Shown here: positions 25,980 to 33,429 of the stretch, in pieces
Layout of the letters: each line of letters begins with the position of its first letter
Position numbering within the stretch: the stretch's first letter is position 1
Assembly: GCF_020103695.1 (NCBI RefSeq)
Contig: NZ_JAHXBF010000001.1
Location: 1 to 64,000, forward strand
DNA from: Hyalangium versicolor
GTDB taxonomy: Bacteria > Myxococcota > Myxococcia > Myxococcales > Myxococcaceae
Direction of reading: 5' to 3'
Length of the DNA stretch: 64,000 nucleotides
The notes under the pieces: generated by a model
Told to the model about the DNA's origin: nothing
The model's database searches: none
Seen by the model: the letters and a program-made list of their open reading frames with translations, nothing else
Position numbers and translations under genes: made by a program

Positions 25980-26369
25980 ATGCGCGCATGGAACGTGATA
26001 CCGGTGGTGCTCGCCGCCAGCCTGGTCCTGGGTGGACAGGCGCGGGCGGACTTGGAGGTCCTCTCCAGCCCGGAGCCCTCTCCCGGCGAGCGGGCCTATG
26101 CCCGGGGACTGCTCGCGGCCCTGGAGGACGCCGACGACGAGGTGGTGGGCTGGGCCCTGCTGTCTCTGGCGTCGGGCAACCCGGACCTCGGCTTCCTGAA
26201 CGAAGAGCGCTTCCCGGGCGTCCGGGAGCGGCTCGTGGACTTCCTGCGGACCCCTCGTGCGACCCGGGCCTCGCGGGCCCGGGAGGGGACTCTGCCCAAG
26301 GCGCTCCTCGTCACCCAGGCGAACCTGGGCGAGGGCTCTCCGTGGAATGGAATGCCCTCGTCGACATGA
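25980..26369 (+). CDS. Small secreted protein overlapping the NACHT-like gene
   Basis: A 129-residue frame. ATG 25980 follows ACAGGAG. The N-terminus 'MRAWNVIPVVLAASLVLGGQARA' is a clear signal peptide. The rest looks helical and HEAT-like ('GERAYARGLLAALEDADDEVVGWALLSLASGNPDLGF', 'ERLVDFLRTP'). Its TGA stop overlaps the ATG of the next gene as ATGA (26366-26369), which favours translational coupling. Alternatively a one-base frameshift near 26340 has split one longer gene, because the downstream frame is also open upstream of its ATG. Confidence 0.6.
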   Translation: MRAWNVIPVVLAASLVLGGQARADLEVLSSPEPSPGERAYARGLLAALEDADDEVVGWALLSLASGNPDLGFLNEERFPGVRERLVDFLRTPRATRASRAREGTLPKALLVTQANLGEGSPWNGMPSST

Positions 26370-28198
26370 GCCCCCTGGAGCCCCGGGACGTCGCGCTCCT
26401 GGTCGCGGTGCAGAGTGACAATCCCGCCGAGCGCTTCCTGTGGTTGGCACGGGCGCATGGTCTGGGGGGAGGCGAGCCCCGGGCGGAGCAAGTGCTGCGG
26501 TGGCTCGGGAGGAGGGACTCCGCGCAGCTGCCCTCGGCCGAGGAGCTCACCCCCGAGGAGGCGAGGGCCACCCTCCAGCAGTTCGCCACGCTCTGGCCCC
26601 AGGTCGAGCAGTTCCCCGCGCTGGCGGACGAGCTGGCGCAGCGGATCGCCCAGGTGGCGATGCTCGGGCGGGGCCAGTGGCAGGCGAGCGATCGCGCGCT
26701 GCTGAAGCAGCACGAGAAGAACCTGCGCGGCCCCCAGCCCCAGCACGCGGCGAGTGTGCGCGCCGCCCTCGACTCGATTCCCCGGAGGTGGCCCCGGACG
26801 GCGGCGTGGAGCTGGGGGGCGCACGCCGGCTTCTGGCTGCTGCTCGTCCTCGTCTATCCACGCTCGACGAAGGTGCAGGCGGTGTTCTTCTGGAACCCGT
26901 GGGTGCGCCGGATTCTGGGCCTGGGGTACGTGGGGGTGCTGCTCACGTGGGTGCCGTTCTTGAGGAGGCGGCTGCTGGCGCCCTTCCAGCGGCTGCTGGT
27001 GGCGGACGCGGACCTGGGGCGCTTCTCTCCGGAGGCCTACTTCGAGCGCTCCGAGGTGCGCATGGTGGCCACGGAACGGCGAGAGCCCCTGCCGCGGGCC
27101 CTTCCCCGGGTGCGCGGGCTGGTGGTGCTGGAAGGGGCCTCGGGGCTGGGCAAGTCGATGTTCATCCGCTACCTGCTGAGCCGCTCGAAGCAGCTCGCGG
27201 TGTATCTGCCAGCGGAACGGTGCAAGGGGGGCGTGCTGGAGGCCATCCAGGCGAAGCTGGAGGGGATGGCGGGGGACAGCGGCTTCCTGCAGAGCATCAT
27301 CTACAGCGGAGCGCTGGACCTCTACGTCGACGGGCTCAACGAGGTGTCGGCGGACACGCGCACGCGAATCGTGGGATTCGTGGAGCCGAGGTTCCGCGGC
27401 AACATCCTGCTGGCGACGCAGCGGATGGAGTGGACGCCGCCGGCCACGGCGCGGGTGTACGCGCTGCAGCCGTTCACCGAGGAGCAGGTGCGCGAGTTCC
27501 TCTTCAGCCGCGAGCCCCTGATGACGGAGCGCGCGCGGCTGCGCGGCGAGGCGTACCGGGAGGCCTGTGAGCACTTCCTGGCGCTGGCGCTCACCGCCGA
27601 GCAGCCCGAGGAGCTGCGCCGGGAAATGCTGGAGGTGCTCAGCAACCCGATGGACCTCACGCTGGTGGCGCAGATGCTGGCGGAGGGACACGTGCCGGAC
27701 CTGTTCCACCTGCAGGAGCAGCAGTACGAGCTGATGGCGCGCGACTACCAGGAGAAGAACCTGACGGAGTTCCCGCTGAAGGCCTTCTCGGAGGAGGCCT
27801 ACCAGATGAGGCTGCAGGACCGGAGCGCCATCCCGGAGAAGGGCTTCGACAAGGAATTGCAGAAGATGGAGGCCTACAAGCTGGTGGTGCGCCGGCAGTG
27901 GCGGCGTCCGGACGGAGAGGAGGGGCGCGAGTGGCATTTCCGTCACGACAAGCTGTGGGACTTCTTCATCGCCCAGACGTTCCTGGGGCAGGACAACAAG
28001 CGCATCCTCGATCACCTGGGTGAGCCGCGCTTCCGGGGCGTGTACTTCCTGCTCGCGAAGCTGCTGGAGCCGGAGCTGGCGCTGGAGGTGCAGGACCATC
28101 TGGTGGAGCACGCGGCCGAGACGCGCGACCACACCGTGAGCGACGAGTTCGTCACCCGGCTCCAGGCCCGGTGGCGCGCGGAGCAGGCGCGGCCGTGA
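26366..28198 (+). CDS. NACHT-like STAND NTPase with membrane segments
   Basis: A 610-residue protein from ATG 26366. Residues 1-145 are helical. Hydrophobic segments at about 150-163 and 183-198 ('AGFWLLLVLVY', 'ILGLGYVGVLLTWVPF') suggest a hairpin membrane anchor. Then comes the NTPase: Walker A 'GASGLGKS' (257-264) and Walker B 'LDLYVDGLNE' (317-326), with 'DGLNE' the NACHT version. 'FTEEQVREFL' and the C-terminal 'WHFRHDKLWDFFIAQTFLG' match the winged-helix region of NACHT proteins. No effector or LRR/TPR sensor domain is fused after it. NACHT proteins act in signalling, including anti-phage defence, but the partner here would be the coupled upstream gene. Confidence 0.8.
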   Translation: MSPLEPRDVALLVAVQSDNPAERFLWLARAHGLGGGEPRAEQVLRWLGRRDSAQLPSAEELTPEEARATLQQFATLWPQVEQFPALADELAQRIAQVAMLGRGQWQASDRALLKQHEKNLRGPQPQHAASVRAALDSIPRRWPRTAAWSWGAHAGFWLLLVLVYPRSTKVQAVFFWNPWVRRILGLGYVGVLLTWVPFLRRRLLAPFQRLLVADADLGRFSPEAYFERSEVRMVATERREPLPRALPRVRGLVVLEGASGLGKSMFIRYLLSRSKQLAVYLPAERCKGGVLEAIQAKLEGMAGDSGFLQSIIYSGALDLYVDGLNEVSADTRTRIVGFVEPRFRGNILLATQRMEWTPPATARVYALQPFTEEQVREFLFSREPLMTERARLRGEAYREACEHFLALALTAEQPEELRREMLEVLSNPMDLTLVAQMLAEGHVPDLFHLQEQQYELMARDYQEKNLTEFPLKAFSEEAYQMRLQDRSAIPEKGFDKELQKMEAYKLVVRRQWRRPDGEEGREWHFRHDKLWDFFIAQTFLGQDNKRILDHLGEPRFRGVYFLLAKLLEPELALEVQDHLVEHAAETRDHTVSDEFVTRLQARWRAEQARP

Positions 28199-28403
28199 CC
28201 CCGAGCCCCAGACTTGGATACGAACTGAGCCCTGCGAGGACGAGGGCCGCACCGGGTGACGCCATCGTGCCTGCTCTCGGTTTGGACACCGCAGCGCCTG
28301 CTCCTTGACTCGCTCCTGGCTTCCCGGTGCGAAATCCGGCGCGAAGAAGACAGAGCGCATCACATCGGAGCGAGGCGCGCTCTACCTAAGGAAGGGAGAA
28401 CCA
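28199..28403. other. Spacer before the azapteridine-like operon
   Basis: About 200 bp without a supported gene, leading to the small ORF at 28404 and the operon start. It probably contains the operon promoter, but no confident -35/-10 pair could be read. Confidence 0.3.
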
Positions 28404-28493
28404 CATGGATTTCGCACGAGTCAGCATTTCTGCCGCTTGCCTGCTCGTAAGAAGAGAGGTGATGACGACGTCTTGGTTTGCCTTTTCGAGGTG
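28404..28493 (+). CDS. Possible 29-residue leader ORF
   Basis: ATG 28404 follows a strong AAGGAAGGGAG ribosome site. The frame reads 'MDFARVSISAACLLVRREVM' and ends 'TTSWFAFSR' at TGA 28491-28493. A run of eight T (about 28502-28509) follows within 20 bp, and the RibA gene starts at 28520. The arrangement, a translated short ORF then a T-run before a biosynthetic gene, resembles a leader peptide with attenuation, but no alternative hairpins could be established by eye. Confidence 0.3.
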
Positions 28494-28519
28494 AGCTTTA
28501 ATTTTTTTTCATCAGATGT

Positions 28520-29170
28520 ATGCAAAGCCGGATACAGAAAATGATTGCTCAGCCTCCGATAATGATGAAATCCGGTTCGACCATTCGCCAGAAGGTGCCG
28601 ATTCCCGTGCTCGATGGCTATGTGACGGGCATGTTCTATTCCTTCTATGGCCTGCCTGATGGCAAGGAGCACTTCCTGGTGGAACTGGGGCCAAAGAACA
28701 CGGCGAAGGCGCCGCTGGTCCGACTGCACTCCGAATGCATGACGGGAGATGTCTTTGGCTCTCAGCGGTGCGACTGCGGACCGCAGCTGCGCGAGTCCCT
28801 GTTCCGGATCAACTCCGAGGGGGGCTATCTCCTGTACCTGCGCCAGGAGGGACGTGGGATTGGCCTCTATTCCAAGCTGGATGCCTACCATCTCCAGGGC
28901 CAGGGAATGGACACGTACGAGGCCAACCGGCAGCTGAGCTTCGATGATGATCTACGGGACTACTCGGCCGCGGCCGCCATGCTCAAGGCCCTGGATGTCA
29001 TGCAGATCCGACTGCTGTCCAACAACCCGGACAAGGCAGCGCAGCTGACGGCCAATGGCATTACGGTCACCGAGAGGGTCCAGACCGGTACCTATCAGAG
29101 CGCGCACAACCGCGGCTACCTGCAAGCCAAGGTACGGCGGGCCCAGCACACGATCAACAACCTGAAGTAA
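28520..29170 (+). CDS. GTP cyclohydrolase II (ToxB/RibA-like)
   Basis: A 216-residue enzyme that opens GTP to 2,5-diamino-6-ribosylamino-4(3H)-pyrimidinone phosphate, formate and pyrophosphate. The zinc site is Cys73, Cys84 and Cys86 in 'LHSECMTGDVFGSQRCDCGPQL'. Further family motifs are 'LRQEGRGIGLYSKLDAYHLQ' (107-126) and 'IRLLSNNPDKAAQL' (163-176). There is no DHBP synthase domain and no ribE/ribH neighbour, unlike a housekeeping riboflavin locus. It opens an operon with a WD40 protein and a RibD-like enzyme, the order found in toxoflavin clusters (toxB-toxC-toxE). ATG 28520 was chosen; Met8 (28541) is possible. Confidence 0.93.
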   Translation: MQSRIQKMIAQPPIMMKSGSTIRQKVPIPVLDGYVTGMFYSFYGLPDGKEHFLVELGPKNTAKAPLVRLHSECMTGDVFGSQRCDCGPQLRESLFRINSEGGYLLYLRQEGRGIGLYSKLDAYHLQGQGMDTYEANRQLSFDDDLRDYSAAAAMLKALDVMQIRLLSNNPDKAAQLTANGITVTERVQTGTYQSAHNRGYLQAKVRRAQHTINNLK

Positions 29171-29187
29171 CAAGGACACGCACCTCC

Positions 29188-30858
29188 ATGAAACACATTG
29201 GACCCATCAGTGGCATCGCGACGTACAAGGACCAATATGTCGCAACGGCGGGCTACGACAACCAGGTCATCCTCTGGAATAGCCGTGACCGTACGTCCCT
29301 GGCGCGTGTGAGTCATGATCACCTGGCCAACCAGTGCTCCTTCAGCGCCTGTGGCCGCTACCTGGTCACCTCGAGCAGTGACTATTCGGCGCGCATCTGG
29401 GAGGTGCCCTCCCTGCGGCTGCGTGCCGTCCTCTCGGCGCATGCGGACGATGTCGAGATGTCCGTCTTCCACGAGGATGGCAAGCGCGTGGCCACGTGCT
29501 CGCGAGATCACGTCATCCGCATCTTTTCTCTCGAGGGGCAACTGCTGACCGAGCTGCGTGGCCACACGTCCGATGTGATCACGGTCATCTGGGAGCAGGG
29601 GGGCCGCAGTCTGCTGTCCTCCAGCGATGACTGTACCATCCGCCGCTGGGACGCGCAGACGGGTGCCCTGTTGGAGACGGTGGACATGCAGGGTGTGGAG
29701 ACGGACACCATCGCCATCGCCGAGGATGGGACGGTCTTCGCCGGCAACGACCACGGGGAATTGTTGCTGCTGCGCCAGGGCAACATCACGCGCGTGCCCG
29801 CCCACTCCGCGGGGATCAAGCGGCTGACCTATGGCGCCGGACGGCTGGTCAGCCTGAGCTATGACCGCAGCATCATCGTCTGGTCGTTCACGGGCGGTCG
29901 GCTCCAGCAGCAGCGGGTCTCCGCCCTGCCGACCATCGTGTGGCCGCGTTCGTGCGCCTTCCTGGGTGAGTCCCGGCTCGTCTTCGGCACCTTCGGGTCG
30001 ACCTACGCGATCTACGACTATCAGAAGGATGTCTGGAACACGGACGGCATTGAGCCGGACATCAGCCTGAACGCGGTGACCCACTCCAATGGCAGTACCT
30101 ATTCCATTGGGGACGCGGGCCAACTCTTCCGCGATGGCAAGCCCATCCGCGCGCTGGGCAGTCTGTGCAATTTCCTGCTGCCCTTCGGTTCGACCGTGCT
30201 CAGCGGTGGCCAGATGGGCGAAGTGTTCGATGCCGTCCGCGGCCACTCCATCTACCGCCACCGCTCTCCGCTGAACTGTGGGGCCACCTTCATGCGCGAG
30301 GGTGTGCTGCACGCCGTCATCGGCGCCTACACGGGTGAGGGCCTCGTCTTCCGCCAGACGGCGGACGGCATCGAGTACGTGGCCACGGTGCAACTGCACG
30401 TCAATGCCATCAAGGGCGTGGCCTGCTCCGAGGACACCCTCTTCTCGGTCTGCGCCACCAGTACCGCCGCCTTCCACCGCACCTCGGACTTCAGCCTGGT
30501 GCGCCGGCTGGACCATGCGCACGATCGCATCGCCAACGGCTGCGTTTCCCTGGGCAGCGAGCGCTTCGCCAGCGTCAGCCGGGACAAGAAGCTGCGGCTG
30601 TGGCGCGACGGCGAGGCCGAGGTCTTCGACTCCCCGCACCACAACTCCATCAAATGCGTGACCGCGTCGCCTGATGGACGCTGGCTGGCCTCGGGCGACT
30701 ACGCCGGCACGGTGGCGCTCTTCGATGTCCAGGGCCGCAAGTGGATTCGGACCACCCGGCCCACCGCCTCGGGCATCTCCTCGATCGCACCGTCCCCCCA
30801 GCCCGGCACTTTCACGGTGAGTTCGTACGACGGCTCGCTCTACACCGTCCGCGCGTGA
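29188..30858 (+). CDS. WD40-repeat protein (ToxC-like)
   Basis: A 556-residue protein built of WD40 blades. Readable blades include 'VATAGYDNQVILWNSRDRTSL', 'LVTSSSDYSARIWEVPSLRL', 'VATCSRDHVIRIFSLEGQ', 'LLSSSDDCTIRRWDAQTGALLE', 'LVSLSYDRSIIVWSFTGG', 'FASVSRDKKLRLWRDGE' and 'LASGDYAGTVALFDVQGR'. That is enough for one or two propellers. There is no signal peptide. It lies 17 bp after the GTP cyclohydrolase gene with an AAGGA site. In Burkholderia glumae toxC encodes a WD-repeat protein of unknown function between toxB and toxD/toxE, so position and fold both fit; a scaffold for the pathway enzymes is inferred. Confidence 0.88.
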   Translation: MKHIGPISGIATYKDQYVATAGYDNQVILWNSRDRTSLARVSHDHLANQCSFSACGRYLVTSSSDYSARIWEVPSLRLRAVLSAHADDVEMSVFHEDGKRVATCSRDHVIRIFSLEGQLLTELRGHTSDVITVIWEQGGRSLLSSSDDCTIRRWDAQTGALLETVDMQGVETDTIAIAEDGTVFAGNDHGELLLLRQGNITRVPAHSAGIKRLTYGAGRLVSLSYDRSIIVWSFTGGRLQQQRVSALPTIVWPRSCAFLGESRLVFGTFGSTYAIYDYQKDVWNTDGIEPDISLNAVTHSNGSTYSIGDAGQLFRDGKPIRALGSLCNFLLPFGSTVLSGGQMGEVFDAVRGHSIYRHRSPLNCGATFMREGVLHAVIGAYTGEGLVFRQTADGIEYVATVQLHVNAIKGVACSEDTLFSVCATSTAAFHRTSDFSLVRRLDHAHDRIANGCVSLGSERFASVSRDKKLRLWRDGEAEVFDSPHHNSIKCVTASPDGRWLASGDYAGTVALFDVQGRKWIRTTRPTASGISSIAPSPQPGTFTVSSYDGSLYTVRA

Positions 30859-30916
30859 AGCCCTGATTGGCGAAGCCTCTTCCGTCCGAAGGGGCCTTCG
30901 AGCCTGGAGAACAACG

Positions 30917-32236
30917 ATGGTGAGCACTTTGCGCAGAGGGTTTGGAGTAGGAGGCGTGATCGAGCGGACGTTGCCGGCGGCCCTCCGGCAGGGTGCGGAG
31001 TCTGTGCCCTCCCTGAGGAACGCGGATGAGGAGTGGATGCGGCTGGCGCTCGAGGAGGCCATGCGGTCCGTGGGGCGCAGCCATCCCAATCCGACGGTGG
31101 GTTGTGTCATCGTGAGGGAGGGAAGGCTGCTGGCCAGCGGGGCCACCGAGGTCTACGGAGGCCGACACGCCGAGCGGGTGGCCATCCAGAGCGTGGCGGA
31201 CCGCAGCCGGTTGCGCGGCGCCACCCTGTATGTGACGCTCGAGCCCTGTGCCCACACCGGGCGGCAGCCTCCGTGCGCGGACTTGGTGGCCAGCTGCGGC
31301 TTCGCTCGCTGCGTGGTCGCCGTAGGCGATCCCAACCCCCTGGTGGCGGGCAAGGGCCTGCGCCTGCTGCGCCAGACGGGAATGGAGATTCAGACGGGCG
31401 TGCTCCTGCGCGAGGCGATGGCCTGGCATCTCCCCTTCCTCTTCTGGCAGGTGACGGGACGGACCCTGATCGCCGCCAAGTGGGCGCAGACCCTCGACGG
31501 ACAGCTCGCCTATGACGATGGCCGCTCGAAATGGATCTCCGGTGAGGAGTCCCGGGCTTACACCCACTGGCTGCGCCAGAAGTACGATGCCATCCTGGTG
31601 GGCGCGGGGACCGTGCTGGTCGACCGCCCGGCGCTCACCGTGCGCTCCTGTGTGGAGCCGCATCACCGTCAACCCATCCGCCTGTTGTTCGATCCAACGG
31701 CGCGGCTGCTCTCCTGCGCCGAGGACGTCTGGGAGGGCGTGCTGCGGAGCACCTTCTCCGCCGAAACGCCGAGCGTCCTGATGGTGCGGGAGTCGGTCCT
31801 GGCCCGCGCTCGGACGGACCAGCTCATGGCGCGGCGGCTCGAGCGGCTCGAGCACGTGCTGCCGCTCCTGAGCGATGCGTCGCCCGCGCTCAGCCTGCGC
31901 GCGGCCCTGGCGGATTCCTCCCTGGCGCGCCTCGGCCCCCCGATTCACAGCGTCATGGTGGAGGGGGGGCCGCGGCTGCTCTCGACCTTGGCCGAGGCGG
32001 GGATGCTCGACATCGCCCATGTCTTCACGGCCCCCACGCTGGGGGGAGGAACCCGGCACCGGCTGCGGTTCCCCGCCCCCCATGGCAGGGGACTGCGGCT
32101 GTGCCCCATGGTCCACACCCGGTTGGGTGAGGATCTCCTGGTGGAACTGGTGGCGCCCTCCACCCAGCTGCTGATGGACCGGCTCGACACGGAGCGCTCG
32201 GCGAGTGCGCCGGTCCAGGCCTCCGAGGCGGCCTGA
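30917..32236 (+). CDS. Bifunctional RibD-like deaminase/reductase (ToxE-like)
   Basis: A 439-residue protein combining a cytidine-deaminase-type zinc domain and a dihydrofolate-reductase-like domain. The deaminase motif is His84-Ala-Glu86 in 'GGRHAERVAI', with Cys111 and Cys120 in 'LEPCAHTGRQPPC'. The reductase part starts about residue 185 ('TLIAAKWAQTLDGQLAYDDGRSKWISGEESRAYTHWLRQKYDAILVGAGTVLVDRPALTVR') and ends with 'VMVEGGPRLLSTLAEAGMLDIAHVF'. It would convert the cyclohydrolase product to 5-amino-6-(5-phosphoribosylamino)uracil. In toxoflavin pathways ToxE does this second shared step. A ~35-residue N-terminal extension precedes the deaminase domain. Confidence 0.92.
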   Translation: MVSTLRRGFGVGGVIERTLPAALRQGAESVPSLRNADEEWMRLALEEAMRSVGRSHPNPTVGCVIVREGRLLASGATEVYGGRHAERVAIQSVADRSRLRGATLYVTLEPCAHTGRQPPCADLVASCGFARCVVAVGDPNPLVAGKGLRLLRQTGMEIQTGVLLREAMAWHLPFLFWQVTGRTLIAAKWAQTLDGQLAYDDGRSKWISGEESRAYTHWLRQKYDAILVGAGTVLVDRPALTVRSCVEPHHRQPIRLLFDPTARLLSCAEDVWEGVLRSTFSAETPSVLMVRESVLARARTDQLMARRLERLEHVLPLLSDASPALSLRAALADSSLARLGPPIHSVMVEGGPRLLSTLAEAGMLDIAHVFTAPTLGGGTRHRLRFPAPHGRGLRLCPMVHTRLGEDLLVELVAPSTQLLMDRLDTERSASAPVQASEAA

Positions 32237-32328
32237 AACAAGGGCAGGGGGCTGCTCCCGCTCCAACCCGGCCAGACACCCATGACCGCCCCCGGGGCCA
32301 TTCGTTCCCGCTCCTGGAGGAATCCCTC

Positions 32329-33429
32329 ATGAGAATCGCCCACATCAACTGGATTGCCCTTCCAACTCCCGGAGGCGTGCCGGTGCACATCGATGCCCTG
32401 GTCGCGCGCCTGCGCCAACTGGGGCTCACCACGCAGGTGTTCTCCGGAACCCGGGACGCGCTGGATGCGCACTACCAGGAAGCACTCGACATGCAAGCCC
32501 CGCCGCGAGACGAGCCGCGGGCCGTGGCGGCGCTGCTCCACGCCGTCCAGGACTTCGACTTGGTGCAGATCCACAACTCGCACAACCACCGGCAGACGCT
32601 CATCAAGCAGCTGCTCGATGGTCTGCTCGCCCTGCCTCGACCGCCCCAGGTACTCCACGACATCCATGGCCTGACGGAGAACGCGGCGGAGTGGGAGCTG
32701 CTGCGCTACCGCAGTCTGCCGATGCTCGTCCACTCGCGCTACATCGCCAACGAGGTGCTCCAGCGCATGCCCACCGCCGAGGTCCATGAGCAGCTGCTGT
32801 CGCTCACCATGGACCAGCGCCCGTACACCTTCCCGCCGCATTCCGGCACGCTCATCCTGCAGCCGACGCGCCTGTCGCAGTGGAAGGGGTCGGCGGTCTC
32901 GCTTCGCGCGGTGCTCGAGTTGCTCGAATCGGGCCGGGAGGACTTCACGTTCGTCCAGGCAGGCAGCGCCTCGCGCCTGTGGCCCACCGGACTGGATGAG
33001 GCGCTGCTCGCCCGGGCCGCGCCCTGGCGGGAGCGCGGCCGCATCCACTTCGTCCAGTACAGTCCCGAGGAGAGCTGGGAGGCGATCCGCCAGGCGGACT
33101 TCGTCCTGCATCCGACAGCCGATGGGGGCACGCATGGCGAGCCCTTCTCGCTCGCCACGGCCCAGGCCGTCATCCTCGGCATGCCGGTGATCGCCACCGA
33201 GTCGGGGCACCTGCCCATCCTGCTCAAGGACTACGGTCCCAAGCAGATCATCGCCATCAACGACGTGGGCGCCCTGCGCGAAGCGATCTCCCGGTGGTTG
33301 GACCACGGCGTGCCCAGGGCCACGGCGAGGGACCGGGACTACGGCGAGGCCCTGCGCCAGAGCTTCCTGCGTTCGGCGAACGATCACATCGCCCTCTATG
33401 AGCGGCTGTTGTCGCGGAGGGTCTCGTGA
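32329..33429 (+). CDS. GT4-type glycosyltransferase
   Basis: A 366-residue GT-B glycosyltransferase. The start at 32329 follows GGAGGAA. The N-terminal domain begins 'MRIAHINWIALPTPGGVPVHIDALVARLRQLG', the usual 'PGGV.VH' loop. The C-terminal nucleotide-sugar-binding domain reads 'TLILQPTRLSQWKGSAVSLRAVLELL' and 'HPTADGGTHGEPFSLATAQAVILGMPVIATESGHLPILL', with the E-x-F-S-x-x-x-x-E-like signature 'GEPFSLATAQA', where the second Glu is replaced by Gln. It lies in the azapteridine-like operon, so it may glycosylate the product. The sugar donor is unknown. Confidence 0.88.
   Translation: MRIAHINWIALPTPGGVPVHIDALVARLRQLGLTTQVFSGTRDALDAHYQEALDMQAPPRDEPRAVAALLHAVQDFDLVQIHNSHNHRQTLIKQLLDGLLALPRPPQVLHDIHGLTENAAEWELLRYRSLPMLVHSRYIANEVLQRMPTAEVHEQLLSLTMDQRPYTFPPHSGTLILQPTRLSQWKGSAVSLRAVLELLESGREDFTFVQAGSASRLWPTGLDEALLARAAPWRERGRIHFVQYSPEESWEAIRQADFVLHPTADGGTHGEPFSLATAQAVILGMPVIATESGHLPILLKDYGPKQIIAINDVGALREAISRWLDHGVPRATARDRDYGEALRQSFLRSANDHIALYERLLSRRVS

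Noticed and set aside
28520..32236. Housekeeping riboflavin operon
   Set aside because: ribE, ribH and a DHBP synthase domain are absent. A WD40 gene separates the cyclohydrolase and RibD-like genes, and a glycosyltransferase and exporter follow.
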